Notes: generated by a model from the sequence alone, not told the origin. DNA of 64,000 nucleotides from QHXN01 sp032162705 (GCA_032162705.1 JAVRON010000003.1:1-64000); one strand, 5' to 3'; shown: positions 38,956 through 48,939, counted from the first letter of the stretch. Made by a program: numbers and translations.

Positions 38956-40653
38956 ATGGAGCCGAAAGGGTCGCGCGGCGGGAGTCGCTCTCATAATTTT
39001 CTGCGTGTGTGTGTGGCGCTCGTCACTCTCGTCGCGCTGAACGGGGCGGACGCGGCGCGGGTCGAGCGCGGGACGGACGCGCGCATTCGTCTCAATACGG
39101 TCGGATTCCTTCCCGGTCACGAGAAGCGCGCGTCCGTCGCGGTGCGCTTCACGGACTTTAGCCTCGTTGACGACGCGAGCGGCGAAGTAGTCTTCCGCGG
39201 CAAGACGACCGGCCCCGTTCACAACTCAGATACGGATGAAGACCTCTACATCGCAGACTTCTCTTCGCTCAACAGGCCCGGCGTCTACCGCCTCGAAGTC
39301 GCGGGTGTCGGTCGCTCAGCACCTTTCAGAATTTCACGCGACGTGTACGACGAGCCTTTCCGCGCAGCCGTGCGGGCCATGTATCTGTGGCGCTGCGGCG
39401 AGGCGGTGAGCGTGACCAAGGGCGGCATTACTTACTCGCACGCCGCGTGTCACACAGAAGACGCCTGGCTCGACTTCATCGACGGCGGCGGGCACTCTCG
39501 GCGCGACGCCACGGGCGGCTGGCATGACGCGGGCGATTACAACAAGTACGTCGTCAACGCGGGTGTCACCGTCGGCACGATGCTCCTCGCTTGGGAGCAG
39601 TTCGGCACTCAAATTCAGAGGGCACATCTCGACGCGCACGGCGCGCAGGACGGACTGCCCGCCTACCTCGGCGAAGTCAAGTGGGAGACAGACTGGCTGC
39701 TCAAAATGCAGGCCGCCGACGGCTCGGTCTATCACAAAGTCTCGACGAAGGATTTCGGCCCCGCAGGCCAGCCCGAAGATGAGAAGACCACGCGCTACTT
39801 CACGCCCTGGAGCAGCGCGGCCACGGCAGACTTCGCCGCCGTGACGGCGATGACCGCGCGCGCCTTCGCTTCCTTCGACCGTCTGTACGCCCGCCGCTGC
39901 CTCGATGCCGCGCGCGCGGCCTACGACTTCCTGCGCGCGCATACTGAGAGCCACCGCGCCGATCTCAAAGGCTTCACGACCGGCGCTTATCAAACCGGCG
40001 ACGCGGACGACCGTCTGTGGGCGGCGGCGGAGTTGTGGGAGACGACTGGCGAGGCCGTGTACCTCAAAGACTTTGAATCACGCGCTGTAGCATTCGCTGA
40101 GAAGTTTGATTTGGACTGGGGCTGGGGCAATGTGAAGAACCTCGGCATGCTCACCTACCTCTTCTCGAAGCGTGCGGGGCGTGACGCCGTGATCTTGCGT
40201 CAGGTTCGAGAAGGCTTAATCGCGACGGCGGATCGCATCGTGGACTTACGCGACGCGCACGGCTACGCGCGACCGCTCGGCACAAAATACTACTGGGGCT
40301 GCAACGGCGGCGTGGCGAATACGACCGTCCTGCTCCGGTCGGCTAACCTCGTCGCGCCGAAGCGCGAGTATGTCGAGACGACGCTCGACGCCATCAGTCA
40401 CCTCTTCGGACGCAACTACTACGGTCGCTCGTTCCTAACCGGCGTCGGCGAGAAGCCGCCGCAACACCCGCACTTCAGACCCACTCTGCGGCAGCCGGGC
40501 AAGGCCACTTGGCCCGGCTACTTAGTCGGCGGCGGCTGGCCGCGCGCGACCGACTGGCGCGACGAGGACGAGAACTACCGCGTCAACGAGGTCGCGATCA
40601 ACTGGAACGCCCCGCTCATCTACGCGCTCGCCGGCTTCATCGGCGGCGAATGA
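38956..40653 (+). CDS. Secreted GH9 endo-beta-1,4-glucanase
   Basis: A 565-residue GH9 enzyme with a signal or anchor (about 14-33), an N-terminal CelD-type Ig-like domain (about 43-127, IRLNTVGFLPGHEKRASV to APFRIS) and the alpha/alpha-barrel domain. The catalytic Asp pair is in GGWHDAGDYNKY (Asp191, Asp194), and the general acid is Glu545 in YRVNEVAINWNAPL close to the C-terminus. The substrates are beta-1,4-glucan or xyloglucan backbones. It follows the mannosidase by three bases and is surely co-transcribed. There is no carbohydrate-binding module beyond the Ig-like domain, so soluble glucans or xyloglucan are more likely than crystalline cellulose. Confidence 0.92.
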   Translation: MEPKGSRGGSRSHNFLRVCVALVTLVALNGADAARVERGTDARIRLNTVGFLPGHEKRASVAVRFTDFSLVDDASGEVVFRGKTTGPVHNSDTDEDLYIADFSSLNRPGVYRLEVAGVGRSAPFRISRDVYDEPFRAAVRAMYLWRCGEAVSVTKGGITYSHAACHTEDAWLDFIDGGGHSRRDATGGWHDAGDYNKYVVNAGVTVGTMLLAWEQFGTQIQRAHLDAHGAQDGLPAYLGEVKWETDWLLKMQAADGSVYHKVSTKDFGPAGQPEDEKTTRYFTPWSSAATADFAAVTAMTARAFASFDRLYARRCLDAARAAYDFLRAHTESHRADLKGFTTGAYQTGDADDRLWAAAELWETTGEAVYLKDFESRAVAFAEKFDLDWGWGNVKNLGMLTYLFSKRAGRDAVILRQVREGLIATADRIVDLRDAHGYARPLGTKYYWGCNGGVANTTVLLRSANLVAPKREYVETTLDAISHLFGRNYYGRSFLTGVGEKPPQHPHFRPTLRQPGKATWPGYLVGGGWPRATDWRDEDENYRVNEVAINWNAPLIYALAGFIGGE

Positions 40654-40775
40654 CCCGCTCTCGCGGCGCAAGGGCTTTGCGGTCGAGGGCGACACGATAC
40701 GCGTCATGGTTGGTCGCTCGTCTGCCGACCTCGTGCTGGCGAAGAACCTCGGAATTAGGCCGTAATCGCCGTGCT

Positions 40776-41786
40776 CTAAATCTGCGGCTCTTCCCAACGG
40801 CCCGACTCCGCCGAGCGGAAGACCGCGTCAATCACGGCCATGTTCTTCAAGGCGTCTTCGAGCGGGATGGGCTGCTCGCCGCCCTCGCGCACGGCGCGCG
40901 AGAAGTGGTCGCACTGGATGGTGTACTGGTCGCAGGGCGCAAACTCGCGCACCTCGACGCCGGAGCCGAAAATGTCCGAGCCGTCGTCAACAAATATCCG
41001 CGTCGGACGATCCGCAGGCGCGTTGAAGGGAATCTCGATCTCGATGCGACCGCGCGTGCCGAAGAACTGCATGCGCTGGTATGGGACGAGTTGCGTGCCG
41101 CAGGTGAAGACCGCCTGCCCCGATGGGAAGTCGAGTATTGCCGAGGTCAGGCGGTCTGTGCCCATTTCGGGATCGCGCTCGACGAGGCCGAGACAGCGGC
41201 GCGGCTCCTCGCCGAAGACGAAGCGCGAGACTGTGATGGGGTAACAGCCGATGTCCATGAGCGCGCCGCCGCCCGTCTCGGGCCGGTTGCGAATGTTTCC
41301 GGGGTCGCGGTTGAAGTAGCTGAAGAAGCCCGCAGCGGCGCGAAGCTCTCCGACGCGGCCCGCGCGAATCAGTTCGACCGTGGTAGTCCACTGCGGGTGC
41401 GTGCGAACCATAAAAGCTTCCTGAATCTTCACGCCCGTGCGGTCGCGCACCGCGAGCAGTTCGCGCGCCTCGGCGGCGCTCATCGCGATTGGCTTCTCGC
41501 AGAGGACATGCTTCCCCGCTTCGGCGGCCTTCACCGTCCAGGGCACGTGCAGGTTGTTTGGCAGGGGATTGTAGATGGCCTCTATCTCTTCGTCGGCCAG
41601 CAGTTCTTCATATGAGCCGTATGCCTTCGGGATGCCGAGCGACCGCGTCGCTTCACGCGCCCGCTCGACATCCCTCGAAGCTAACGCCAAGACCTCAGAC
41701 CACTCGCCACGCTGCATCGCAGGTATGACCTTCTTGACGGCGATGTTCGCCGCCCCGAGAACTCCCCAGCGTACCTTACTCGTCAT
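40776..41786 (-). CDS. Gfo/Idh/MocA-family oxidoreductase (aldose dehydrogenase-like)
   Basis: A 336-residue cytosolic NAD(P)-dependent dehydrogenase. It has a Rossmann start RWGVLGAANIA, the EKPIAM motif with the conserved Lys, and the catalytic-region block GGGALMDIGCYPI. The pattern fits the branch including D-xylose 1-dehydrogenases and dimeric dihydrodiol-dehydrogenase-like proteins. If so, it could oxidise xylose or another pentose freed by the neighbouring glycosidases. It ends the GH31-GH42-GH51-unknown-oxidoreductase operon and lacks a signal peptide, unlike the four genes before it. Substrate assignment is inference from family and setting. Confidence 0.88.
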   Translation of the reverse strand: MTSKVRWGVLGAANIAVKKVIPAMQRGEWSEVLALASRDVERAREATRSLGIPKAYGSYEELLADEEIEAIYNPLPNNLHVPWTVKAAEAGKHVLCEKPIAMSAAEARELLAVRDRTGVKIQEAFMVRTHPQWTTTVELIRAGRVGELRAAAGFFSYFNRDPGNIRNRPETGGGALMDIGCYPITVSRFVFGEEPRRCLGLVERDPEMGTDRLTSAILDFPSGQAVFTCGTQLVPYQRMQFFGTRGRIEIEIPFNAPADRPTRIFVDDGSDIFGSGVEVREFAPCDQYTIQCDHFSRAVREGGEQPIPLEDALKNMAVIDAVFRSAESGRWEEPQI

Positions 41787-41830
41787 AAAAGTTCTGCCCC
41801 AACGCTTAGTTCAAAGTTCCGACCCGGCGC

Positions 41831-42571
41831 TCACTTCTCGAAGACGATGTTGTCCATGACGACCGTACCTTTGGCCGGCGTGCACTGGTTGCAGTACGCG
41901 GTGACGGCGACGGCGGTCAGCTTCTTCAGAACGTCCTTCGTCGAGACGCGCGGCTGCGCCCATTCAGGCTGGAGCAAAGACTTGAGCGGAATCTTGTAAG
42001 TGTTCAGGCCGGGCGCGACCTTGAAGGTCGTCTGCGGGAAGGCTTGCGGCGCACCGAGTCCCTGCCCGCGGCTCTGGAGTTCGAGCCGGAGCGAGGGCAC
42101 GCCCGGCGCGTAGATTTGCAGCGAGACGAACTTGTAGTCGCTCACGTCGTCGGGCACGGGCTTGCCGTCCTTGTCGGCCTCGCCGTGCACCTCGACGCCG
42201 ACGCCCGCGTACTGGTTCGGCGCGATCAACTCGTAGTCGAAGGCGGCAGCGTGGTTCGGGTCACCCTGCTTCAGGCGGACGAGTTCGGGTGCGGGCGGGT
42301 TGCTGCCGTCGAGTCCTTTGAAGCGGCTCGGACTCGAAGGACTCTCCTGGTAGGAGACGATCTGCACGAGTCCGCCGTGGCTGCTCACGGGCCGGTTATC
42401 CTTCATCGTCTCGAAGTCGGCGTACACCAACTTGTCTGCGCTCTGGCTCGGCTTGGCCGGAGCCTCCTGCAACGACGCCGCGCCCGCCTCATGGGTTCGC
42501 GCGCCGGCGAGAACGAGCAGCGCCGGCATGGCTAGGGAGAGAACTATCGTAAACGCTTTCGTGAGTCTCAT
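41831..42571 (-). CDS. Secreted protein with galactose-binding-like jelly roll, unknown function
   Basis: About 246 residues: a signal peptide (1-25 or slightly longer), a short Ala/Ser/Pro linker, and one all-beta domain (KLVYADFETMKDNRP to GTVVMDNIVFEK). The domain resembles CIA30/CBM11-like jelly rolls in its strand pattern and terminal 'MDNIVF' strand. No catalytic motif is visible. The ATG at 42571 is chosen over one five codons upstream because a GGAGGT ribosome site lies at the right distance. It lies between GH51 and the oxidoreductase in a glycosidase operon, so a role in binding the polysaccharide is likely but not shown. Confidence 0.75.
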   Translation of the reverse strand: MRLTKAFTIVLSLAMPALLVLAGARTHEAGAASLQEAPAKPSQSADKLVYADFETMKDNRPVSSHGGLVQIVSYQESPSSPSRFKGLDGSNPPAPELVRLKQGDPNHAAAFDYELIAPNQYAGVGVEVHGEADKDGKPVPDDVSDYKFVSLQIYAPGVPSLRLELQSRGQGLGAPQAFPQTTFKVAPGLNTYKIPLKSLLQPEWAQPRVSTKDVLKKLTAVAVTAYCNQCTPAKGTVVMDNIVFEK

Positions 42572-42632
42572 ACGATTCACCTCCACGCGGCGGGCGAAGG
42601 AACCCGGTGCCCGCCGTAAGCTTCAACGTCAG

Positions 42633-44243
42633 TCATAAGTTCAACTGTAGGCGAGTGACCGACGCGGGAGCGAAGCGGTAGACGAGTCTGCCGCCCGCGC
42701 CAACGCCAACCTGTTCATCCCGCGGCTCGACGGCGCGCGGGTTCTCGAAGCTGTTGTGTGCGTGCATGTCGCCCGCTGTGAGTACGCGCGCGTTGGTCGA
42801 ACGCACGGTGGCCCCGCGCGTGATGATCTCAGCCTCGCGCGGCTCGGCGGCGTGCGGGTTAACGACAGTGAGCGTCAGAGTCTTCTCGCGCAGAGAGGCC
42901 GAGCCGTTCAGTCCCCAGAATGTCGCCGGCTTTCCCGCACGCGTGTACCGTACATCGGGCGCGTCGAAGATCGCGCGCAATCCCCGCGCGCCCTGATGCG
43001 CGGCATACATCTCGAAGACGTGGAAGTTCGGCGTGACGGTGAACTTGTCTTCGTATGCGAGAAAGAGCGAGTGCAGACAGTTGATGAGCTGCGCGACGTT
43101 CGCCATCACGACCTTGTCGGCGTGTCGGTTGAAGGCGTCGAGCGACAGAGCAGAGACGAGCGCGTCGCGGAGCGTCTGCTGCTGGCTCAAGATATAACCG
43201 GGTCGGACTTCCGTGCCGGGCTTGTACCACGCGCCCCACTCGTCAACGGCTAACTTCACTCGGTGCACGCGGTCGAACTCGCCCATCGCGGCCCAAGTCT
43301 CTTTGACGAGCGACTCGACACGATCCGCCTCGCGCAGCATCTCGTACCACTCTTCGAGGCCGAACTCCAATGCGTCGCCCTTGCCCTTGTCCCAATCGGT
43401 GGTCGCGCCTCGGCTCATGTTCCAGGAGTAGTGGTGGAGCGCCCAACCGTAGAAGTCGAACGGCCCCTTCTCGGCCATTCGCGAGAAGAAGCCGCGCGTC
43501 CAGCCGAGGTCGCCGTCGCTCGGCCCCGACGCGATGAAAAGCGTTCGCAGGCCGTAGCCCGGCACGGAGGCGGTGAAGCGACGAAACTCGGTGGCGTACT
43601 CCTGCGGCGTGAAGTTGCCTCCGCAGCCCCACGCCTCGTTTCCCACGCCCCACAGGCGCACGCCGAAAGGGTCGCGGCTCCCGTCATCGCCGCTCGCGCG
43701 CAGCTCCGAAAGAGTGGTGCTCCCGACGGGCGAGTTGCAGTAGTCAACCCACTCGTAGAAGCTCTGGGCGGGCAGACCCCGCAGATTCGCGGCGAGGTAG
43801 GGTTGCGCGCCCGTGAGTCGGCAGAAGCGCGCGAACTCGTTGGTGCCGAACTGGTTCGTCTCGGTCGCGCCCCAGAAGCCCGTGCGTCGAGGCCGTCGTA
43901 CGCGCGGCCCCACGCCATCGCGCCAGTCGTAGCTGTCTGCGAAGCAGCCGCCGGGGTAGCGTATGACCGGAGGCTTGATGCGCCGCATGTGCTCGACGAG
44001 CGCCGCGCGTATGCCGCCCGTGTTCGGAACCTTAGACCCCGTGCCGACCCACACGCCATCGTAAACGACGCCGCCCAGGTGTTCGACGAAGTGGCCGTAG
44101 ATGTCAGGCGAGATCGTGCCGACTGACTCGTCGAGTAAGACTTCGATCCTCGCGCCCGCGCCCTGGCTCCCGCGCGCCGCGAGGCATGCGAGGCCGCCCG
44201 CCAAAGCGCCGCCGAGAAAATGCCTGCGCCCGATGTTGTTCAT
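42633..44243 (-). CDS. GH51 alpha-L-arabinofuranosidase, Tat-exported
   Basis: A 536-residue GH51 enzyme. The N-terminus carries a twin-arginine signal (NIGRRHFLGGALAGG), indicating export in folded form. The (beta/alpha)8 domain has the acid/base Glu203 in WGVGNEAWGCG and the nucleophile Glu335 in AVDEWGAWY. IYGHFVEHLGG and RYPGGCFADSYDWRDG are diagnostic GH51 blocks, followed by a C-terminal beta-sandwich. It removes arabinofuranose from arabinoxylan, arabinan or arabinosylated xyloglucan. Free arabinose would be the substrate for the L-arabinokinase-like GHMP kinase encoded at 7120-8616. It begins three bases after the GH42 stop. Many characterised GH51 enzymes are cytosolic, so export is a notable difference. 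Confidence 0.94.
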   Translation of the reverse strand: MNNIGRRHFLGGALAGGLACLAARGSQGAGARIEVLLDESVGTISPDIYGHFVEHLGGVVYDGVWVGTGSKVPNTGGIRAALVEHMRRIKPPVIRYPGGCFADSYDWRDGVGPRVRRPRRTGFWGATETNQFGTNEFARFCRLTGAQPYLAANLRGLPAQSFYEWVDYCNSPVGSTTLSELRASGDDGSRDPFGVRLWGVGNEAWGCGGNFTPQEYATEFRRFTASVPGYGLRTLFIASGPSDGDLGWTRGFFSRMAEKGPFDFYGWALHHYSWNMSRGATTDWDKGKGDALEFGLEEWYEMLREADRVESLVKETWAAMGEFDRVHRVKLAVDEWGAWYKPGTEVRPGYILSQQQTLRDALVSALSLDAFNRHADKVVMANVAQLINCLHSLFLAYEDKFTVTPNFHVFEMYAAHQGARGLRAIFDAPDVRYTRAGKPATFWGLNGSASLREKTLTLTVVNPHAAEPREAEIITRGATVRSTNARVLTAGDMHAHNSFENPRAVEPRDEQVGVGAGGRLVYRFAPASVTRLQLNL

Positions 44244-44246
44244 CAG

Positions 44247-46358
44247 TTATCTCCAGACCAGAACGTCGGCGGGCTTGAGCGGCTGAGTCCCGTAGAGAAT
44301 CTCCGCGCTCTTCGGCGTGCCTAGCTCCGCCGGACTCGAAGAGTAGTTGACGGCGACCCAGAAGCCGTCGCGCCAGTCAACATAGATGCCCCGCGGGTAG
44401 TCAGCGGTGATGATGCCAGCACGCTTATACACTTCGCGGAGTACATTCTTTTCGAGCTGCCCGTCTTTCGTCTGCACGCCTATGTATGTGACGCTCCCCT
44501 TGCCGAGTCGCCTGTAAGTCACAGCGGTCTGCCCCGCGTAGAACTGATTTGAATACTTCGCAAGGCTCTCCGTGCCTTCGTTCGGCTTCAACACGTCGGC
44601 CCAGACGTTCCACTCGTAAGTCTTGCCGTTCGACGCGACTTCGCCTCGTCCGTCGTCGAGCAGCAGGTCGAAGAAGGAGACATCCGCGCCGATGAGCGGG
44701 CGGATCGGCGCGGCCCACGGCGCTTCCCAGAGTTGGCCGTTCCGACGCTTCTGACCCGTGCGACAGGTAAGTATGAGGTTGCCGCCCTGCTCGACGTAGC
44801 GCGTCCACTTGGCGACGAGTCCTTCGTCAACGAGTTGGTAGGCTGGCGCGATGAGGACGGGGTACGAGTTGAAGTCCGCGTCTTCGGAGATGATGTCGAG
44901 CGGCGCGCCGAACGACTTGGCGATCTCAAGGTAGCGGAACACATGGCCCCACGTGTCCCAGAGCGCGGTCTGCTTCTGGTAGTCGATGTTCCAGAGGTTC
45001 TCCTCGTTCCACAGGATCGCCGTCCGGCGCGCGAGGTAGCTCGCGGGCGGGCGGGCGCTCGCGTCATACTTCGCGCGCATCTCGCGCATCTCGCGCGCGA
45101 CCTGCGAGTACTCAAGGCCGCCGGGCGATGTGGTGACGCCGTCGGTACGGACGATGCCATAGTGATAGAGTTCGCTGCCGTAGAGCGGCTGGCGGTAGCG
45201 ATAGTTGCACGCGAAGGAGAGGCCGCCCGCGAAGGCGTGCCAGAGCCACATGCGTACGACGCCCGGAGCGGGCTGCGGGTTGATGCGCGCCCAGTTGACC
45301 TGACCGGGCTGCAACTCCATCACGCCCGTCACGCCCTTGATGTTTTTGTAGAAGGCGTTGGCGAAGGCGATGCCGTCGGGCCACCCCAAACGGAAGCCGT
45401 CTTCGCCTAAGTTCCGACCGCCCCCCACGGGGTACATCGTGTAAGAGATGAAGTCGAGATCGCTTGAGCGTCGCGGGTCGCTGCTTCCCGTGGTCGAGAT
45501 GTAGTTCGTCGTGATGAACTGGGAGGGCGAGGTGTGGCGGCGCAGGAGCGCCGCCTGCCGGTTGAGGAACTTCGCCGTCTGGTCGGCGGTGAAGCGCCGA
45601 AAGTCGAGTAAGGCGTGCGGGCTGACGCCGTAGAGCATTGACGGATTGGGCGCTCTGACTTGCTCGAAGCTATCGTACTTCAGACTCCAGAAGGCTGCGC
45701 CCCACTCGCGGTTCAAAACGTCAACCGTCTTGTAGCGCGAGCGCAGCCATTCGCGGAAGGCCGCTTGCGCCGAAGGGCTGTAGTCGGGCGGCGCGCCAGG
45801 CTCGTTATCAAGCTGCCAGCCCCAGACCGCGGCGTTCTGGCCGTAGCGGATTGCGAGCTGCGTCACGACGCGCTCGGCCAAACGAAGATATGTCGGGTCT
45901 GCAAGAGCGTTGTTGCCGCGCGAGCCGTGCTCCCGCCTGCGACCGTCCTCGCCGACAAGGAAGATGTCGGGGTACTTCTCCGCCATCCACGCGGGCGGCG
46001 TCGGCGTCGGCGTGCAGAGGATGACTTTCAGGTGGTGTCGCGCCGCGAGTTCTACCGCGCGGTCGAGCCAGGCGAAATCAAACCGCCCCTCCTCCGGCTC
46101 CATGAACGCCCATGCGAACTCGCCCATGTGAACGAACTCGAAGCCGAGCCGCTCGATGTTTGCGAAGTCCCTGTCCCACTCGCCCTCCGGCCAGTGCTCC
46201 GGGTAGTAGTAGACGCCGACCCTCATCAAGTCCTTCGCCGGGAAGAAGCGCGACGCCGCTTCGTTTCGGTCGGGCGACTGCGGCAGCAGCGCCGCCGCGT
46301 TCGAGACGAGCAGGAGGAGCGCGAGCGAGAGGCGCAGCGTGTAACGGAGCATTTTCAT
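44247..46358 (-). CDS. Secreted GH42 beta-galactosidase
   Basis: A 703-residue GH42 enzyme with a signal peptide (1-22), the TIM barrel opening VGVYYYPEHWPEGEW, acid/base Glu186 in WQLDNEPG and nucleophile Glu348 in GVMELQPGQVNW. A trimerisation/beta domain (about 400-620) and a C-terminal beta domain follow, as in family members. It releases terminal beta-galactose, for example from xyloglucan or galactan side chains. It sits between GH31 and GH51 on the minus strand (48 and 3 bases), and the operon order fits side-chain trimming. Alternative GH35/GH2 assignments are excluded by the motifs. Confidence 0.94.
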   Translation of the reverse strand: MKMLRYTLRLSLALLLLVSNAAALLPQSPDRNEAASRFFPAKDLMRVGVYYYPEHWPEGEWDRDFANIERLGFEFVHMGEFAWAFMEPEEGRFDFAWLDRAVELAARHHLKVILCTPTPTPPAWMAEKYPDIFLVGEDGRRREHGSRGNNALADPTYLRLAERVVTQLAIRYGQNAAVWGWQLDNEPGAPPDYSPSAQAAFREWLRSRYKTVDVLNREWGAAFWSLKYDSFEQVRAPNPSMLYGVSPHALLDFRRFTADQTAKFLNRQAALLRRHTSPSQFITTNYISTTGSSDPRRSSDLDFISYTMYPVGGGRNLGEDGFRLGWPDGIAFANAFYKNIKGVTGVMELQPGQVNWARINPQPAPGVVRMWLWHAFAGGLSFACNYRYRQPLYGSELYHYGIVRTDGVTTSPGGLEYSQVAREMREMRAKYDASARPPASYLARRTAILWNEENLWNIDYQKQTALWDTWGHVFRYLEIAKSFGAPLDIISEDADFNSYPVLIAPAYQLVDEGLVAKWTRYVEQGGNLILTCRTGQKRRNGQLWEAPWAAPIRPLIGADVSFFDLLLDDGRGEVASNGKTYEWNVWADVLKPNEGTESLAKYSNQFYAGQTAVTYRRLGKGSVTYIGVQTKDGQLEKNVLREVYKRAGIITADYPRGIYVDWRDGFWVAVNYSSSPAELGTPKSAEILYGTQPLKPADVLVWR

Positions 46359-46407
46359 AGACGAGCTGTTATTCCGTGGTCACATAGGGACGCGCGGCAT
46401 CGCGTCG

Positions 46408-48807
46408 TTACCGCGACGGGAAGCGCGTGAACTGCCACTTCACCTGGCCGCCGAGCGGATCGCCTTGCAGTGCGTAGCCTGCGGCCGTGCCGCTCAGGTT
46501 GAGCGTCTGAAGTTTGCCCTGCGGCAGCGCGAAGAGGCCGCCGACCGGCGCGCTGTCCGTGCTGAAGACTCTCAGCTCGACGTTCTTCCAGTCAATGTCC
46601 GCGGTGCTCTGCGCGACGCGGACGTGCGGGATGACGGAATGATTCCTCACGAGCAGCACGACCGGAACCTGCCCCGCCGTGATCTGGTGCCACTGCGCGC
46701 CCGCGTAAACTTTGCCGGTCTGGTAATCAATCCAGTCGCCCGGCGGCAGATAGACCCGCCGGCTGTCGGCGCTCTCGAACAGAGGCGCGACGAGAAGGCT
46801 TGAGCCGAACATATACTCGTCGTCAACCGTCCAGGAGGTCGGGTCATCCGGGTACTCGAAGAAGAGCGCGCGCAGCACGGGGAAGCCCCGCGCCGAGGAG
46901 TCAACGGCCTGCGCGTAGATGTAGGGCATGAGCGAATACTTGAGGCCGAGAGCGCGGCGGAAGTCCTCGGTCAGAGCCTCGTCGTACTCCCAAGGCTCGC
47001 GCGGCGGCGCGCCGTGCGCGCGCGTGTGAGAGGTGAGCACGCCCCAGGCCATCCAGCGCCGGTAGAGGTCGCGCGGCGCGCGATTGACGAAGCCGCCAAC
47101 GTCGTGGCTCCAGTAAGTGAAGCCGGAGAGTCCGAACGACAAACCGCCGCGCAACTCCGCAGCCATCGCGGAGTCGGTGTTCTCGGCGTCGCCACCCCAG
47201 TGCAGAGGGTAGCGCTGGCTCCCGGCCCAAGCGCTTCGTGCCCAGATGATATTCTCGCCCGTCGTCTCTCTGGTAATGTCGGCGACGGCCTTGTTGTAGC
47301 GCAGCGGGTAGAGGTTGTGCTCGTACCAGCCCGTTCGGCCCGAAGCGTATTGACCATTGACGGGCGCGCCCTCGCCGAAATCAACCTTGATCGCGCCGAC
47401 TCCCATTTTGAGCAGTGCGGCGAGCTTCGACTGGTACCACTTCACGGCTTCGGGGTTGCTCATGTCGAGCACCGCGTCCTCGAAGGGGAGCGTGCCCGCC
47501 GCGTCTTTAACCTCGTAGCCGCCGGAGACGATCTCCTTATACAGTTCGTTCTTCGGCGTGAAGTATGTGTACTGCCAGAGGCTAATATGAAAGCCCTGCT
47601 TCTTCAGGTCAGCGATCATCCGCGCCGGGTCGCGAAAGCGCGACGTGGAGAAACGGTAGTTGCTGCGCCAGTCGGTCTCGAACCATCCGGTGTCGAGGTG
47701 AATAACGTCCGCCGGGACGCGGTGCTCGCGCAGGCGTGCCGCCACGTCGCGCACCTCATCCTCCGACTTATACGTGATGCGGCTCATCCAGAAGCCGAAA
47801 GACCAGAGCGGCGGGACGGGGCTGCGGCCCGTCAGGGCCGTGTACTCGGAGAGGATGTCTTTGGGCTGGCCGAGGAAGATGAAGAGGTCGAGGTTCTCGT
47901 CGCCGGTGTAGATGGTGTTGTGAGAGTCGTAGGTCTTGCCGAAGTCGAAGGTGACGGGCGCGCTGGTGTGGACGAACATGCCGTAGCCATTGCTGCTCAA
48001 GAAAAATGGGATGGGCTTGTACATCAACTCGTTCTGCGCGCCCATCGCGTCGCGCGTCCAGGCGTTGACCTTCTGCCCGCGCTTGTCGAGGCGCGTGAAC
48101 GACTCGCCGCAGCCGAAAATCTTCTCGTCGTGTTGCAGCTCAAACGTCGCGGCCGTCATGTGGCCGAGATCGCTCGCGCGACGGACGAAAGAGAAAGGGA
48201 TGGGCGTGAAGTAGGTCGCCGGGTCGCCGATGGTTTGCGTGCGCGTCAGGAGGCGGCCCGCCGAGTCGTAGAACTCTACGTGCCAGGGGTCTTTGATGAG
48301 TCGCACCTGCCCGTAGGCGCTCGTGTACGTAACGCCTTTGTCCGTCTGCTCGACCTTCCACGTGTGATCGACGGGTGGCGTGCCGACGAGCATGAGCGAA
48401 TCCGAGTCGCGCGGCATCTCGGAGCGCGAGGTGAAGCGCAGGCGGATGGTGCGCGGCGTGACGAAGGAAATGGAGAATGGCAGCACGGGGTCTTGGTCGT
48501 ATTCCGTGCCGGGGAACTCGGTCGCCCGCCCGCGCGTGAGCGTCACGTCAATCTTGTTGAAGGAGAGTGTCGTACTCCGCAGATACCTGTCCCACTGGAG
48601 TGTGCCCTGCCCGGTCGCCGCGTCGAAATCCTTAACGCGGCTCCCGACGAAGTAGTTCTGCTCCATCTTCTGGAACTCCTGGCTCACGTCCACGGGGTCG
48701 CCCATCACCTGCGCCGCGACGCCTACCGCTGGCAGTAACGAAAGAACCAGTGCGAGAAGCAGACGCGCTCTGGCGCGTCGCACTTTGCTGATGAGATAAG
48801 GGATCAA
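46408..48807 (-). CDS. Secreted GH31 alpha-xylosidase
   Basis: A 799-residue GH31 enzyme with a signal peptide (about 1-32, LLLALVLSLLPAVGVAAQ). Blocks include an N-terminal beta domain (GCGESFTRLDKRGQ), LWSFGFWMSR, the nucleophile Asp476 in IKVDFGEGAP and the acid/base Asp540 in HWGGDAENT. The KVDFGE motif and the WYEHNLYPLRYN tail resemble YicI-type alpha-xylosidases rather than alpha-glucosidases. It would remove alpha-1,6-xylose from xyloglucan oligosaccharides. The TTG start at 48807 is chosen because a GAGGAG ribosome site lies nine bases ahead, though the frame is open 27 codons further. First gene of a five-gene operon, divergent from GH95. Confidence 0.92.
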   Translation of the reverse strand: MIPYLISKVRRARARLLLALVLSLLPAVGVAAQVMGDPVDVSQEFQKMEQNYFVGSRVKDFDAATGQGTLQWDRYLRSTTLSFNKIDVTLTRGRATEFPGTEYDQDPVLPFSISFVTPRTIRLRFTSRSEMPRDSDSLMLVGTPPVDHTWKVEQTDKGVTYTSAYGQVRLIKDPWHVEFYDSAGRLLTRTQTIGDPATYFTPIPFSFVRRASDLGHMTAATFELQHDEKIFGCGESFTRLDKRGQKVNAWTRDAMGAQNELMYKPIPFFLSSNGYGMFVHTSAPVTFDFGKTYDSHNTIYTGDENLDLFIFLGQPKDILSEYTALTGRSPVPPLWSFGFWMSRITYKSEDEVRDVAARLREHRVPADVIHLDTGWFETDWRSNYRFSTSRFRDPARMIADLKKQGFHISLWQYTYFTPKNELYKEIVSGGYEVKDAAGTLPFEDAVLDMSNPEAVKWYQSKLAALLKMGVGAIKVDFGEGAPVNGQYASGRTGWYEHNLYPLRYNKAVADITRETTGENIIWARSAWAGSQRYPLHWGGDAENTDSAMAAELRGGLSFGLSGFTYWSHDVGGFVNRAPRDLYRRWMAWGVLTSHTRAHGAPPREPWEYDEALTEDFRRALGLKYSLMPYIYAQAVDSSARGFPVLRALFFEYPDDPTSWTVDDEYMFGSSLLVAPLFESADSRRVYLPPGDWIDYQTGKVYAGAQWHQITAGQVPVVLLVRNHSVIPHVRVAQSTADIDWKNVELRVFSTDSAPVGGLFALPQGKLQTLNLSGTAAGYALQGDPLGGQVKWQFTRFPSR

Positions 48808-48939
48808 TTCCGTATTCTCCTCTCGATCCGGCGAGCGCCGGCGATTGAAAGGAAATGTCGCGCCGCGAAGGCCGTCGGAGCTGTTCACGCCGAACGCGGG
48901 TCAGCGCGGACACGCGCGTCGGCGAGCACGTAAGACACA

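Noticed and set aside
47014..48738. 574-codon plus-strand open frame opposite GH31
   Set aside because: It is an antisense shadow of the alpha-xylosidase; Val/Arg/Ala-rich, no ribosome site, no motif.
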